DNA of 64,000 nt from Anaeromonas frigoriresistens (GTDB lineage: Bacteria; Bacillota; Clostridia; Tissierellales; SIT17), in the NCBI RefSeq assembly GCF_016820655.1, contig NZ_WSFT01000028.1, forward strand, positions 62,001 through 126,000, given 5' to 3'. The translations under genes and the position numbers were made by a program. Of this stretch, positions 8,915 to 17,588 are shown piece by piece (positions within the stretch are counted from its first letter, which is position 1; every line of letters begins with the position of its first letter). The notes below the pieces were generated by a model, which was not told the origin of the DNA, ran no database searches, and saw nothing but the letters and a program-made list of their open reading frames with translations.

Positions 8915-9544
8915 TTAGTCGTTTTCTTTTAATAAATATGAAAGTGTAAATAGACTCTCATTTAAGTGTACATTTTCTACTGTTATTTCCTCAGGAAGTT
9001 TTAAGTCAGCTGGAGCAAAGTTCCAGATTCCACTGATTCCATTTTTCACCATTTCTTCAGCTATTTCTTGACTTCCTTCTTTAGGAGTACATATTATGCC
9101 AATTTCAATATCATTTTCTTTTATGAAGTTTGACATTTCATCTACATCTTCAATTTCTACATCTCTTAATTTTATTCCTATCATTTTAGGATTCTTATCG
9201 AATATACCCATTATCTTAAATCCAGAATCTTCAAACCCTCTATAATTAGCAATTGCTTGACCTAAATTACCAGCTCCTACTAATACCGCTTTATATGTTT
9301 TATCCAATCCAAGGATTCTTCCTAATTCCTTATGCAAATCTTCAACATTATATCCATATCCCTGTTGTCCAAATCCTCCAAAGTTGTTTAGATCTTGTCT
9401 GATTTGAGATGCAGTAAAATCTGTTAATTTACTTAATTCCTGAGATGATATTCTTTTTATATCATTATCCAATAAATCTGTTAAATACCTATAATATTTT
9501 GGCAACCTTCTTATTACCGCCATTGAAACTTTTTTATTTTTCAT
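8915..9544 (-). CDS. rex: Redox-sensing transcriptional repressor Rex
   Basis: 209 residues, standard Rex length. The N-terminal winged helix contains LSKLTDFTASQIRQDLNNFG, and the Rossmann NAD(H) motif AVLVGAGNLGQAI follows. Rex senses the NADH/NAD+ ratio and in clostridia represses fermentation operons including bcd-etf. Its position next to the sigma-54 activator and acd-etfBA, with a Rex-box-like site before that operon, fits such control. The gene is a single unit ending in its own hairpin. GAGGG lies before the ATG. Confidence 0.97.
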   Translation of the reverse strand: MKNKKVSMAVIRRLPKYYRYLTDLLDNDIKRISSQELSKLTDFTASQIRQDLNNFGGFGQQGYGYNVEDLHKELGRILGLDKTYKAVLVGAGNLGQAIANYRGFEDSGFKIMGIFDKNPKMIGIKLRDVEIEDVDEMSNFIKENDIEIGIICTPKEGSQEIAEEMVKNGISGIWNFAPADLKLPEEITVENVHLNESLFTLSYLLKEND

Positions 9545-9888
9545 TATTCTATCCCTCGCAATATAATATTTTTTCTCTTTATGTCAAAAGTATATCAAAG
9601 TACTTTCTATACAATCATTTAGAAATTCAAATCCACTATATATTATAATCCTTTTAATACCCAAATAGGTATAAGATATGTTAATTATATATCAAGATTA
9701 TTTATCCAGTCAATTTGAACTCTTTCTATTATACTAAATTTTTTATTCAATATCAAAAAGCTATACAATATTTTATATTTACCCTAATATATACTTAATT
9801 ATAACCAATTATCACTTTAATTCTACATAATACTCCATATCTAATGTATAATATACTTATACCCTCATAGAGTAAGGAGGCTAATAAA
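9545..9888. other. Divergent rex/ABC-F intergenic region
   Basis: A 344-base AT-rich gap with no gene that I can support. For the plus-strand gene, TATAAT at 9847-9852 is a reasonable -10 box without a good -35. For rex, TTGACA at 9582-9587 with TATATT at 9560-9565 (16-base spacer) looks like a promoter, but its start point would fall inside the ribosome binding site, so I do not rely on it. Confidence 0.4.
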
Positions 9889-11799
9889 ATGATAATTCTA
9901 TCTTGTAATAATATAACCAAAAGCTATATTGCAGAAAAAACACTAAATAATGTATCCTTTGCTATAAATGATGGGGAAAAAGTAGGTCTTGTAGGACTGA
10001 ATGGCGCAGGCAAAACTACCCTATTTAAGATATTAACTGATGAAATTTCTAGAGATTCGGGAGATATCTATCTAGCCAAAAAAACTAAAATAGGATATCT
10101 AAAACAGAATACCACCTTTAATAGTGAGAAAACTGTATATGATGAGACATTGACAGTTTTTGAAAATATTATACAAATGGAAAAAGATTTAAGAGACTTA
10201 GAAAAAGATATTAGTATTGAAGGTAAAAAACAAAACTCTGAAAAGTTAGATAACCTAATGAATAGGTATTCAAGATTAATGGAAAAGTTTACTGAGAATA
10301 ATGGATATGGATATGAAAGTGAAGTTAGGGGAGTTCTAAAAGGCCTAGGTTTTAGTGAAGAAGAATTCAATCAGCCCATAAATAATCTAAGCGGTGGTCA
10401 AAAAACTAGAGTTACTTTAGCAAAGCTATTATTAGAAAAACCTAATTTATTACTCCTAGATGAACCAACTAACCACTTAGATATCGATGCAATAAATTGG
10501 TTAGAAAGGTATATAAGAGAATATAAAGGAGCAGCTATAATAATCTCCCATGATAGATATTTTCTAGATTCTACTGTATCTAAAATTCTTCAGTTAGAGA
10601 ATAATCAGCTAAAGTCCTATAATGGTAATTACTCTGTATATATACAAAAAAGAAAGAAAGAATTAGAGCTTTTAACCAAAAATTACGAACAACAACAAAA
10701 GGAAGTTAAAAGACAAGAAGAAATGATAAATAATCTATCTTTAGGTGGCAAGCGGGCTATAAGGCAAGCAAAAAGTAGAGAAAAAATGCTTGATAAAATG
10801 AAGAAATTAGATAAACCTACCACTGTTAATGGTAAAGCTAAGATTCGCTTTGAACCAAAGGTCAAAAGTGGTAATGATGTTTTAAAAGTAGAGGAGCTCT
10901 CTAAATCCTTTGATGATAAAGAAGTTTTTAAAAATGTATCCTTTAATATTTATCGAGGGGAAAAAGTAGGTCTTATTGGACCTAATGGTATAGGGAAATC
11001 TACTATATTTAAAATATTACTAAATAATTTAAATTATGATGAGGGTATAGTAAATATTGGTCATAAGGTGAATACAGCCTATTATGATCAGGAACAAACA
11101 AATTTGGATAATGATAAGACAATTGTAGATGAAATTTGGGATGATAATCCTACTCTTGATCATTTTCAAATAAGAAGTATTCTAGCCAGATTCCTCTTTA
11201 CCGGGGATGATATCTTTAAGGAAATATCCACATTAAGTGGCGGGGAAAAAAGCAGAGTATCCTTAATAAAGCTTATGTTATCAGAAGCTAACTTCCTATT
11301 AATGGACGAGCCAACTAACCATTTAGACATCGACTCTAAAGAGGCCTTAGAGGATTCCCTTATTGATTATAATGGTACTCTTTTTGTTATCTCCCACGAT
11401 AGATACTTCTTAAATAAGGTTACAGATAAAATACTAGAATTAAGCAGAGATGGCATAGAAGAATACCTTGGTAATTATAACTATTATATAGAAAAAAAGA
11501 ATAGTCTAGTGGAAGAAGAAGAAATAGTATCTACCGAAACAAAAACCGAAATAAAAAATAGAAGAAAAAAAGAACGTGAAAAAATCAGAGAAGATCAACG
11601 AAAAAAGAAACGCCTGACTAATATAGAAAAAGAAATAGCATCTTTAGAAAAAGAATTAACTACTTTAGAAGATCTGATGTGTAAAGAAGAAGTATACTCA
11701 GATCCAGATAAAAGCTTAGAAATACATCAGAGGACTACTAATGTAAAAAATAGTCTAGAAGAATTATATGAGGAATGGGAAAATCTACTTGTTGATTAA
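9889..11799 (+). CDS. ABC-F family ATPase (YdiF/Uup-like)
   Basis: 636 residues with two ABC domains in one chain and no membrane segments, the ABC-F layout. Walker A motifs GLNGAGKT and GPNGIGKS, signatures LSGGQKTR and LSGGEKSR, and Walker B runs LLLLDEPTNHLD and LLMDEPTNHLD are present. The linker between the domains (GGKRAIRQAKSREKM) is that of ribosome-binding ABC-F proteins. The C-terminal part from about residue 545 is a charged coiled coil. Members act on the ribosomal E site in translation or antibiotic protection; which role applies cannot be read here. AAGGAGG precedes the ATG. It is one of only four plus-strand genes. Confidence 0.93.
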   Translation: MIILSCNNITKSYIAEKTLNNVSFAINDGEKVGLVGLNGAGKTTLFKILTDEISRDSGDIYLAKKTKIGYLKQNTTFNSEKTVYDETLTVFENIIQMEKDLRDLEKDISIEGKKQNSEKLDNLMNRYSRLMEKFTENNGYGYESEVRGVLKGLGFSEEEFNQPINNLSGGQKTRVTLAKLLLEKPNLLLLDEPTNHLDIDAINWLERYIREYKGAAIIISHDRYFLDSTVSKILQLENNQLKSYNGNYSVYIQKRKKELELLTKNYEQQQKEVKRQEEMINNLSLGGKRAIRQAKSREKMLDKMKKLDKPTTVNGKAKIRFEPKVKSGNDVLKVEELSKSFDDKEVFKNVSFNIYRGEKVGLIGPNGIGKSTIFKILLNNLNYDEGIVNIGHKVNTAYYDQEQTNLDNDKTIVDEIWDDNPTLDHFQIRSILARFLFTGDDIFKEISTLSGGEKSRVSLIKLMLSEANFLLMDEPTNHLDIDSKEALEDSLIDYNGTLFVISHDRYFLNKVTDKILELSRDGIEEYLGNYNYYIEKKNSLVEEEEIVSTETKTEIKNRRKKEREKIREDQRKKKRLTNIEKEIASLEKELTTLEDLMCKEEVYSDPDKSLEIHQRTTNVKNSLEELYEEWENLLVD

Positions 11800-11891
11800 T
11801 TTCAATAGGTAGATTTTTATGTTTACCAAACAGACGTACTATTAATACCAAATTTTTCTAAGAAAAATGGAAAAAATTTATTTTAACCATT

Positions 11892-12019
11892 TTATCCACA
11901 ATTTATGCACATAATCCCCAGCGTTATCCACATATTTATCATGGGACAGGCTCTTTTGTCTATTGATTTTCCACATTATCCACAAAATTTGTATATAAAT
12001 CTGTCAACAATGTGGATAA
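11892..12019. other. DnaA-box cluster 1
   Basis: Five 9-mers fit TTATNCACA: TTATCCACA at 11892-11900, TTATGCACA at 11903-11911, TTATCCACA at 11924-11932 and 11976-11984, and its complement TGTGGATAA at 12011-12019. A one-mismatch copy (TTTTCCACA) is at 11967-11975. AT-rich DNA follows to about 12150. No dnaA, dnaN or rpmH is present, so a DnaA-titrating or regulatory cluster is more likely than oriC. Confidence 0.75.
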
Positions 12020-12192
12020 AATGTTTATAAAGCTTGTCCAGACAATTTTCGTCAATTTATACCATAATGGTTAACATAAACTTATAAAAACAAGGCATTT
12101 TACATTATTCGATTTACAAAAATATTGTTTTTTTACTTTCTTTTTCTAATAAGTGCTATGTACCTGCGAGCCTAGTCCAGGGGTCCTAAATA

Positions 12193-12304
12193 TAAGATCC
12201 TTCGCTACGTTCAGGATGACTACTCTATTGTCCCTCTTAGCGTAGTCGAAGAGTCTTGTTTTAATTTGTATGTTTTTTCAAGAACCTTAAAGACAAGATT
12301 CTTT
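12193..12304. repeat. Interspersed repeat, locus 3
   Basis: Two or three partial copies: AAGATCCTTCGCTACG with TTCAGGATGAC (reverse orientation), then CTTAGCGTAGTCGAAGAGTCTT (forward, read in two halves), then a degenerate AAGACAAGATTCTT. It lies between DnaA-box cluster 1 and the TM2 gene terminator. Confidence 0.7.
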
Positions 12305-12320
12305 GGAGGATTATTATACC

Positions 12321-12355
12321 ATAAAAAAAATGATCCCTCTAGGGAATCATTTTTA
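12321..12355 (-). terminator. Terminator of TM2-domain gene
   Basis: On the minus strand ATGATTCCCT/AGGGATCAT with one bulge, followed by eight T residues, directly after the stop at 12359. Confidence 0.8.
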
Positions 12356-12358
12356 CTA

Positions 12359-12559
12359 CTAGTTATATTTTCTATCGAAATCTTTCTTTGTCATAAGTAA
12401 CATTAATACTCCTTGGAAAATTCCTATTATCTCTGGAATACCAGTCCAAGCAAATAAAAGCATCAATATTCCTTGCCCAGTTTGTCCTAAATAAAACTTA
12501 TGTATTCCGAATCCTCCAAGAAAAATCGCTAACAATCCAGCCACTACTTTACTTTTCAT
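12359..12559 (-). CDS. TM2 domain membrane protein
   Basis: 66 residues from the ATG at 12559, chosen because AAAGGTGG lies 5 bases upstream; a longer in-frame start at 12610 lacks such a site. The protein has two hydrophobic helices with the TM2 pattern AGLLAIFLGGFGIHKFYLGQ, followed by a TGIPEIIGI turn. TM2 proteins are small membrane proteins without an agreed biochemical role in bacteria. It is followed by its own terminator. A short intergenic gap separates it from tsaD upstream. Confidence 0.88.
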   Translation of the reverse strand: MKSKVVAGLLAIFLGGFGIHKFYLGQTGQGILMLLFAWTGIPEIIGIFQGVLMLLMTKKDFDRKYN

Positions 12560-12633
12560 ATTAACCACCTTTATCTTCTTTAGTTTATACTTTAATATAT
12601 TTATACCCATAAAGGTGGAAGTTAATAATTGAA

Positions 12634-13653
12634 CTACTTATCCCCGAGTTTTAAATTAGGTACTGCATTTAGATCTAAATCTGATATTCTTCCCTTTATA
12701 TAATCATAATATCCTGCACACCCGATCATGGCAGCATTATCTGTACACAATATTTTTGATGGATACTTCACATCTATACCTAATCCCTTAGCTTTTTCTT
12801 CCATAAGCTTTCTAAGACCCTCATTGGCTGCCACCCCGCCTGCTATTGTTATGATATTAGAGTTCTTTAAGTTAGCAGCTCTTAAGGTCTTATTCACTAA
12901 TACTTCAATAACAGCTTGCTGAAAACTAGCTGCCACATCTTCTACTACTATATCTAAATCCTTTTGCTTTTGGTTATTTAAATAGTTTAGAACTGCTGAT
13001 TTTAATCCACTGAAACTAAAATCAAAGCTATCTTCCTCTAAATATACCCTAGGAAAATTAACAGCATCTTTATTACCTTCTTTTGATAATTCATCAATTA
13101 TTGGTCCTCCAGGATATCCTAGATTCATGGCTCTGGCTATTTTATCAAAGGCTTCTCCGGCAGCATCATCTCTTGTTCTACCTAATATTTCATATTCGCC
13201 ATAATCCTTTATATATACTAAATGAGAATGACCTCCTGAAACAATTAGACATACAAAGGGAGGCTCCAACTCTGGATGTTCAATAAAGTTTGCGTTTATA
13301 TGTCCTTCTATATGGTTTACTCCTACTAAAGGCTTATCTAAAGCATAGGCTAAAGCTTTACCATAGGATAGACCTACCAAAAGTGCTCCTACTAATCCCG
13401 GTCCGTAAGTAACAGCTATATTATCTATATCATTTAATGATATATTTGCTTCCTTCAATGCATCATCTAATATATAGTCAATGGTCTCTATATGCTTTCT
13501 TGAAGCAACTTCAGGAACTACCCCACCAAATTTTTTATGTAATTCTATTTGTGAAGATATTCTATTACTTAAAATTTCCCTACCATTTTTTAATACCCCT
13601 ATAGATGTTTCATCACATGAGGTTTCTATAGCCAATGTAATTATATTTTCCAA
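12634..13653 (-). CDS. tsaD: tRNA N6-adenosine threonylcarbamoyltransferase TsaD
   Basis: 339 residues of the ASKHA/Kae1 fold. The opening [15 protein letters not shown], the metal-binding motif [11 protein letters not shown] and [12 protein letters not shown] are all present, and [13 protein letters not shown] lies near the C-terminus. It transfers threonylcarbamoyl to A37 of ANN-decoding tRNAs together with TsaB and TsaE, encoded 2-3 kb away. The first codon is TTG at 13653, supported by GGAGGG 7 bases upstream. Confidence 0.97.
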   Translation of the reverse strand: MENIITLAIETSCDETSIGVLKNGREILSNRISSQIELHKKFGGVVPEVASRKHIETIDYILDDALKEANISLNDIDNIAVTYGPGLVGALLVGLSYGKALAYALDKPLVGVNHIEGHINANFIEHPELEPPFVCLIVSGGHSHLVYIKDYGEYEILGRTRDDAAGEAFDKIARAMNLGYPGGPIIDELSKEGNKDAVNFPRVYLEEDSFDFSFSGLKSAVLNYLNNQKQKDLDIVVEDVAASFQQAVIEVLVNKTLRAANLKNSNIITIAGGVAANEGLRKLMEEKAKGLGIDVKYPSKILCTDNAAMIGCAGYYDYIKGRISDLDLNAVPNLKLGDK

Positions 13654-13799
13654 AAAAATCCCTCCAGCTATTTAATCTTCTGTTCATTATATAATATACC
13701 CTTTAATTTAAACAAGCTTTCCATTAATTCTCCTTAAGAATAATTTATCCTATTAATATGAATACTAAGTATAGGGATTATCACAAAAGGAGTGATTAG

Positions 13800-13976
13800 A
13801 TGGCTAAAAATAGGCATCCTGGGTATAATGGCGTAGATAGAAATAGAGATTTCCCTACAGATCTTTACAAAGCAACCATATTTGGTGACCTATCCTTCTA
13901 TAATCAAGTTCACAATTTTGCTAATCCCTATGAAGGAAAAATTCATTTTGATAAAAGAAAAAATGAATTTAGGTAG
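13800..13976 (+). CDS. Small hypothetical protein, 58 residues
   Basis: A short open frame on the plus strand, MAKNRHPGYNGVDRNRDF onward, with AAGGAG 8 bases before the ATG. It is divergent from tsaD and ends just before a 28-bp palindrome. The protein is polar with several aromatic residues (FGDLSFYNQVHNFANPYEGK) and has no membrane segment or cysteine. I do not recognise a family. The good ribosome binding site and the terminator-like palindrome directly after the stop argue that it is real; no function can be assigned. Confidence 0.6.
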   Translation: MAKNRHPGYNGVDRNRDFPTDLYKATIFGDLSFYNQVHNFANPYEGKIHFDKRKNEFR

Positions 13977-13984
13977 TCTAAAAG

Positions 13985-14012
13985 AATTAGGGCACCCTAG
14001 GGTGCCCTAATT
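13985..14012. terminator. 28-bp perfect palindrome, bidirectional terminator-like
   Basis: AATTAGGGCACCCT followed by its exact reverse complement. It lies between the convergent 58-residue ORF and the 71-residue gene and overlaps the stop of the latter. T-runs on both sides are short, so termination is probable but not certain. Confidence 0.6.
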
Positions 14013-14226
14013 AATCAAGTTTAACGTCCATATTTGATAGTATCTGATCTATAAGATTCAGATTGCATTTATGCTCAGAATTAAAATGCTCACAATTCTC
14101 ACAACTAGAGACAGTTTCACCCATACTTTTAACATCAGATCGTAATGAACTATCTCGCTCAAATCTATACTGACTACATCTTTCAGCTATATTCTTTAAT
14201 TGATCTTTATTAACCATATTTCCCAT
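14011..14226 (-). CDS. Small cysteine-containing hypothetical protein
   Basis: 71 residues with AGGAGG 8 bases before the ATG. Four of its five cysteines are in the pattern SSCENCEHFNSEHKCNL plus C17 earlier, which could bind a metal or iron-sulfur centre; this is speculation from spacing. There is no membrane helix. It stands alone between the 28-bp palindrome and the Yip1 family gene. I do not recognise a characterised family. Confidence 0.65.
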   Translation of the reverse strand: MGNMVNKDQLKNIAERCSQYRFERDSSLRSDVKSMGETVSSCENCEHFNSEHKCNLNLIDQILSNMDVKLD

Positions 14227-14307
14227 ATATTCATCCTCCTAAGTAATTATATTAATTCCTTATTTTCATACCTTTAGTATAACTAACTTAGAGGATTATA
14301 TTCAGAT

Positions 14308-15012
14308 TTAAATCATACCGCCATAACTTAACACATGAAGACCTGCGGAAAATATTATCCATATAATCCAAGGAAGTATTACTGGGATTAATGCTTTTTT
14401 TCTTGAAATTTCAAATATATAAGATGTTCCTATAAGAGATAATACTTGATACCAAATTACAAGAATATCCATTCTTAATGCAATACCATATACTAATCCT
14501 CCAGCCATAGATTCGGGCAAAATTTGGGCTAAGCTTAATTCTATTGGATTTGTTCCTAAAAGATAAGCTATCACTGCCAACACTAAAGTTCCTACTGCAA
14601 CTGGGATATAAGCATAGGTAGTTACTACCATTGCATCTGTATAGTCACTATCTCCCCCTGCTAATACTGCCAAGCCACTTATCATAAAAGCCTTAAAGAA
14701 TATCACAAATAAAGGCACTAAGGGTATCAATGCTATTGTAATATATACGTAAGCATTTAATGTACTACCAGAAGGGGTAGTTCCTCCCATACTTTTCAAT
14801 ACATTATTAATAAATTCTTCAGAATTAATCTGTAAAAATGCCGTTAATACTGTTGTTATTACAATTACAAATATAGATAGTTTTAAATTAGGATAAAATT
14901 TTAAACTCTTAAACAGTCTTTTAGGATCTATAAAAACATCTCTAACTTTTTCCCACCATTTTAATTCAGTAACATCACTATAATCTTCAAATTCATTGAA
15001 ATTATCACTCAT
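14308..15012 (-). CDS. Yip1 family membrane protein
   Basis: 234 residues from the ATG at 15012, which has GGGGAG upstream; the ATG six codons earlier lacks one. The soluble N-tail MSDNFNEFEDYSDVTELKWW is followed by FIDPKRLFKSL and about five hydrophobic segments. This is the layout of bacterial Yip1-domain proteins, whose role is not established. It lies downstream of rimI but is separated from it by a repeat locus. Confidence 0.75.
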   Translation of the reverse strand: MSDNFNEFEDYSDVTELKWWEKVRDVFIDPKRLFKSLKFYPNLKLSIFVIVITTVLTAFLQINSEEFINNVLKSMGGTTPSGSTLNAYVYITIALIPLVPLFVIFFKAFMISGLAVLAGGDSDYTDAMVVTTYAYIPVAVGTLVLAVIAYLLGTNPIELSLAQILPESMAGGLVYGIALRMDILVIWYQVLSLIGTSYIFEISRKKALIPVILPWIIWIIFSAGLHVLSYGGMI

Positions 15013-15043
15013 ATAATCTCCCCTTTTCATATAATACTTAAAA

Positions 15044-15130
15044 CCAAGATCCTTCGTTGCTCTCAGGATGACAATACATAGTGATATCTATGTCCTTAAG
15101 TTTGTCATACTGAACGGAGTGAAGAATCTT
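15044..15130. repeat. Interspersed repeat, locus 4 (inverted pair)
   Basis: AAGATCCTTCGTTGCTCTCA with GGATGACA, then 25 bases later TTGTCATACTGAACGGAG with TGAAGAATCTT. The two copies are inverted relative to each other and could form a long hairpin. The locus lies right after the rimI stop and may act as its terminator. Confidence 0.75.
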
Positions 15131-15132
15131 TT

Positions 15133-15591
15133 TTATATTTCCTTCCACATAATAACCGCATCTTCCTTATTATCAGCATAATAACCAGGTCTTATCCCTA
15201 TATCTTCAAACCCGTGACCCTTGTACAAATTTCTAGCAGGAGTATTTGACTCCCTTACTTCTAGGGTCATTCTTTCAATATTCAATTTCTTACAGATATC
15301 AACTAAACCATCTACTAGAATATGACCTATTCCATATCCTCTATAGCCTTTATGAACAGCAATATTAGTAATATGTCCTTCATCTAGGATTAACCACACT
15401 CCACCATATCCTATAATAGTATCATCTATCTCCGCTACCATATATCTAGCCAAGTTATTCTCAGTTACTTCCTTTACAAATGCATCACGAGACCAAGGAG
15501 TAGAAAAGGACATTTTCTCCACAACCAATACCCCATCTATATCTTTTTTTTCCATTTTTCTTAATTTAACTTTATTCTTCATATTTTCCAT
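15133..15591 (-). CDS. rimI: Ribosomal-protein-alanine N-acetyltransferase RimI-like
   Basis: 152 residues of the GNAT fold. The acetyl-CoA motif GYRGYGIGHIL and the RimI-type C-terminal part SNTPARNLYKGHGFEDIG are present. RimI acetylates the N-terminus of ribosomal protein S18 in E. coli; in Firmicutes the gene habitually sits with tsaB and tsaE, as here. It overlaps the tsaB end by 20 bases, so translation is coupled. The ATG at 15591 is used; a second ATG three codons on (15582) is also possible. Confidence 0.9.
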   Translation of the reverse strand: MENMKNKVKLRKMEKKDIDGVLVVEKMSFSTPWSRDAFVKEVTENNLARYMVAEIDDTIIGYGGVWLILDEGHITNIAVHKGYRGYGIGHILVDGLVDICKKLNIERMTLEVRESNTPARNLYKGHGFEDIGIRPGYYADNKEDAVIMWKEI

Positions 15592-16288
15592 TCATCCTCA
15601 TATCATATTCCCTCTCTGCTTGGGATTTTCTTAAATAGTCAGGAACTAATTTTCTATAGTCTATTCCTTTCCCATCCTTTATCTTCCTAAGAGCTAACTC
15701 CGCCACAGAAGATGCCCTAGGCATATTTGTAGAATTAGGAGAAAACATTACTCTTTCCTTAAGTCTTTCTACTAATATTTCTCTATACTTTTTTGCTCCA
15801 TCTCCATTTATAATAATTCTTTCATTTCTCTTAAGTAAAATATCTATCATTTCCTCCACTGGAAGAACATCCTGCTCCATTATAGTATAGAAAGCTCCAT
15901 CTTCCCATTTATATATGCCAGTATATACTCTATCCCGTCTAGCATCCATCATAGGAACTACTATACCTTCTGCATAGGGTATATTGAAGGCTAGAGCATC
16001 TATAGTAGGTATTCCTATTACTTCCTTTTCATGGGCATGGGCCATAGCTTTAATTGAGGCCAGACCTATTCTAAGTCCAGTAAAGGAGCCTGGACCCACT
16101 GCTCCAGCATATACATCAATATCCTCTGGTTTTAAATCTAGACTATTCATTAATTCCCTTATAGCAGGCATTAATTTTTTTGAATGGGTCATTTTATCGT
16201 TTATTATATATTCTCCTAAAAGGTTTTCATCATCCATAACAGCACAGGTAGCTACTCTACTGGAAGATTCTATTGCAAGTATCTTCAT
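15572..16288 (-). CDS. tsaB: tRNA threonylcarbamoyladenosine biosynthesis protein TsaB
   Basis: 238 residues, ASKHA fold but without the TsaD metal histidines. The opening MKILAIESSSRVATCAVMDD and the motif AGAVGPGSFTGLRIGL are diagnostic. TsaB is the scaffold partner of TsaD in t6A synthesis. The ATG overlaps the tsaE stop by one base (TAATG), and rimI overlaps its end, so tsaE-tsaB-rimI is one operon. Confidence 0.96.
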   Translation of the reverse strand: MKILAIESSSRVATCAVMDDENLLGEYIINDKMTHSKKLMPAIRELMNSLDLKPEDIDVYAGAVGPGSFTGLRIGLASIKAMAHAHEKEVIGIPTIDALAFNIPYAEGIVVPMMDARRDRVYTGIYKWEDGAFYTIMEQDVLPVEEMIDILLKRNERIIINGDGAKKYREILVERLKERVMFSPNSTNMPRASSVAELALRKIKDGKGIDYRKLVPDYLRKSQAEREYDMRMNGKYEE

Positions 16289-16743
16289 TACTTATCCAAC
16301 TCCTTAATTAACTCTTTATTACCCTTACCCTTTACTTCTATCTTTATTTCTCTACCATCATCTTGAAGTTTATTTATCTTTATCTCTACCCTATCCTCTG
16401 GTAATATCTCATCAATCATTGATGCCCATTCTATTATTGTAACACTATCTGAATAAACATACTCTTCATATCCTATATCATACATTTCATCTACATCAGC
16501 TATTCTATATACATCAAAATGATTAACATGGAATCTTCCCTCATATTCATTAACTATAGTAAATGTAGGACTAGTCACATAGTCATCCACATCTAAACCC
16601 TTTGCTATAGATTGCGTCAAAGTAGTCTTTCCCGCACCTAAATCTCCATCTAAGCAAAGAACATCTCCTGATTTAAGTGATTTTCCTATTTTCTCTCCTA
16701 ATTTTTCTGTCTCTTTTAGTGAGTTTGTTATTATTTTAATCAT
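16288..16743 (-). CDS. tsaE: tRNA threonylcarbamoyladenosine biosynthesis ATPase TsaE
   Basis: 151 residues. Walker A LDGDLGAGKTTLTQ, then TSPTFTIVNEYEG and the Walker B-like FHVNHFDVYRI identify TsaE, the small ATPase that resets the TsaB-TsaD complex. IIEWASM near residue 105 is the conserved tryptophan segment. First gene of tsaE-tsaB-rimI. Upstream on the minus strand TTGTGT (16820-16825) and TATAAT (16797-16802) with a 17-base spacer form a plausible sigma-A promoter. Confidence 0.96.
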   Translation of the reverse strand: MIKIITNSLKETEKLGEKIGKSLKSGDVLCLDGDLGAGKTTLTQSIAKGLDVDDYVTSPTFTIVNEYEGRFHVNHFDVYRIADVDEMYDIGYEEYVYSDSVTIIEWASMIDEILPEDRVEIKINKLQDDGREIKIEVKGKGNKELIKELDK

Positions 16744-16796
16744 ATCCCATTCCTTCTTCTATATCTTTTGTTATTAAAAATATGTACTTACTAAAT

Positions 16797-16825
16797 ATTA
16801 TATAATTCTTACCAAGTATACACAA
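16797..16825 (-). promoter_or_regulatory. Putative sigma-A promoter of tsaE-tsaB-rimI
   Basis: TTGTGT, 17 bases, TATAAT on the minus strand. The -10 box is exact and the -35 matches three of six positions. Confidence 0.4.
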
Positions 16826-16849
16826 GATTATTAATTTTACTTGGTTTTT

Positions 16850-16886
16850 TGTAAAAAATAAAAACCGAAGCTTAAGGCTTCGGTTT
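16850..16886 (-). terminator. Terminator of ribU
   Basis: AAACCGAAGC/GCTTCGGTTT with a 5-base loop overlapping the ribU stop, followed on the minus strand by TTTATTTTTTAC. Confidence 0.85.
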
Positions 16887-17487
16887 ACTTGTGAAGTAAT
16901 GGTGATATTCTTTTATATAGTGGTATAGTTACCACTGATATCATTATCCCTTTTACTATGTTGAAGGGAGATATTGCAAAGATTACTAATGTTTTTACAT
17001 CATTTACAAACTTATTAACTGCTGCTCCCATTTCTACGAAGGATTCTAAAGGTGCTCCATATAGTTTTGCATAGAAGGGTAATAAGAAGAAATAATTTGC
17101 AAAGGCTGCTACTACTGTCATTGCTATAGTTCCTGATATGAGTCCTATTATTGCACTTTTTAAGCTCTTATTCCTATTGTAAATACTTGCCGCTGTATAT
17201 ACGAATACACTACCTACTATAAAGTTTGCTAACTCTCCTACTCCTACTGTAGTGGTTCCCTTTAGAGCTATATGAAGAACATTTTTGATAAGCTCTATTA
17301 CTACTCCTGTCATAGGTCCTAATGCAAAGGCTCCTATTAAGGCAGGAATATCACTAAAATCCACCTTTAAAAATGGGGGTGCAAACCATAGGGGAACTTC
17401 GATGAACATTATTAAAAAAGCTAATACTGATAACACTGCTGTTTTTGTAAGATACCTTGTGTCAAATTTTTTCTTTGTAGCTAACAT
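16885..17487 (-). CDS. ribU: Riboflavin ECF transporter substrate-binding protein RibU
   Basis: 200 residues with about five to six membrane segments. The sequence LMFIEVPLWFAPPFLKVDFSDIPALIGAFALGP and the following FVKNVLHIALKG-like stretch (IELIKNVLHIALKG) match RibU proteins. It binds riboflavin at the outer face and works with the shared energising module EcfAA'T, whose genes are not in this window. The FMN riboswitch directly upstream confirms the substrate class. A basic N-tail (MLATKKKFDTRYLTK) precedes the first helix; AGGAGG lies upstream of the ATG. Confidence 0.95.
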   Translation of the reverse strand: MLATKKKFDTRYLTKTAVLSVLAFLIMFIEVPLWFAPPFLKVDFSDIPALIGAFALGPMTGVVIELIKNVLHIALKGTTTVGVGELANFIVGSVFVYTAASIYNRNKSLKSAIIGLISGTIAMTVVAAFANYFFLLPFYAKLYGAPLESFVEMGAAVNKFVNDVKTLVIFAISPFNIVKGIMISVVTIPLYKRISPLLHK

Positions 17488-17526
17488 AAAAACCTACCTC
17501 CTGTTTTAGTCTTTCTTCAGATAGAT

Positions 17527-17557
17527 TAAAATAGCCCTTGGATAAACTCCAAGGGCT
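17527..17557 (-). terminator. Riboswitch expression-platform terminator
   Basis: AGCCCTTGG/CCAAGGGCT with a 7-base loop, then ATTTTAATC on the minus strand, between the FMN aptamer and ribU. It would end transcription when FMN is bound. Confidence 0.75.
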
Positions 17558-17588
17558 TTAAAATTCTACATTATTAAGTATGTAACAT

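Noticed and set aside
9560-9587. Sigma-A promoter for rex (TTGACA, 16 bases, TATATT)
   Set aside because: Its transcription start would fall inside or after the ribosome binding site, so the boxes are probably fortuitous.
11880-12130. Chromosomal origin of replication (oriC)
   Set aside because: DnaA boxes and AT-rich DNA are present, but dnaA, dnaN, recF, rpmH or gyrB are not nearby, and a second similar cluster exists at 52069. I list it as a DnaA-box cluster only.
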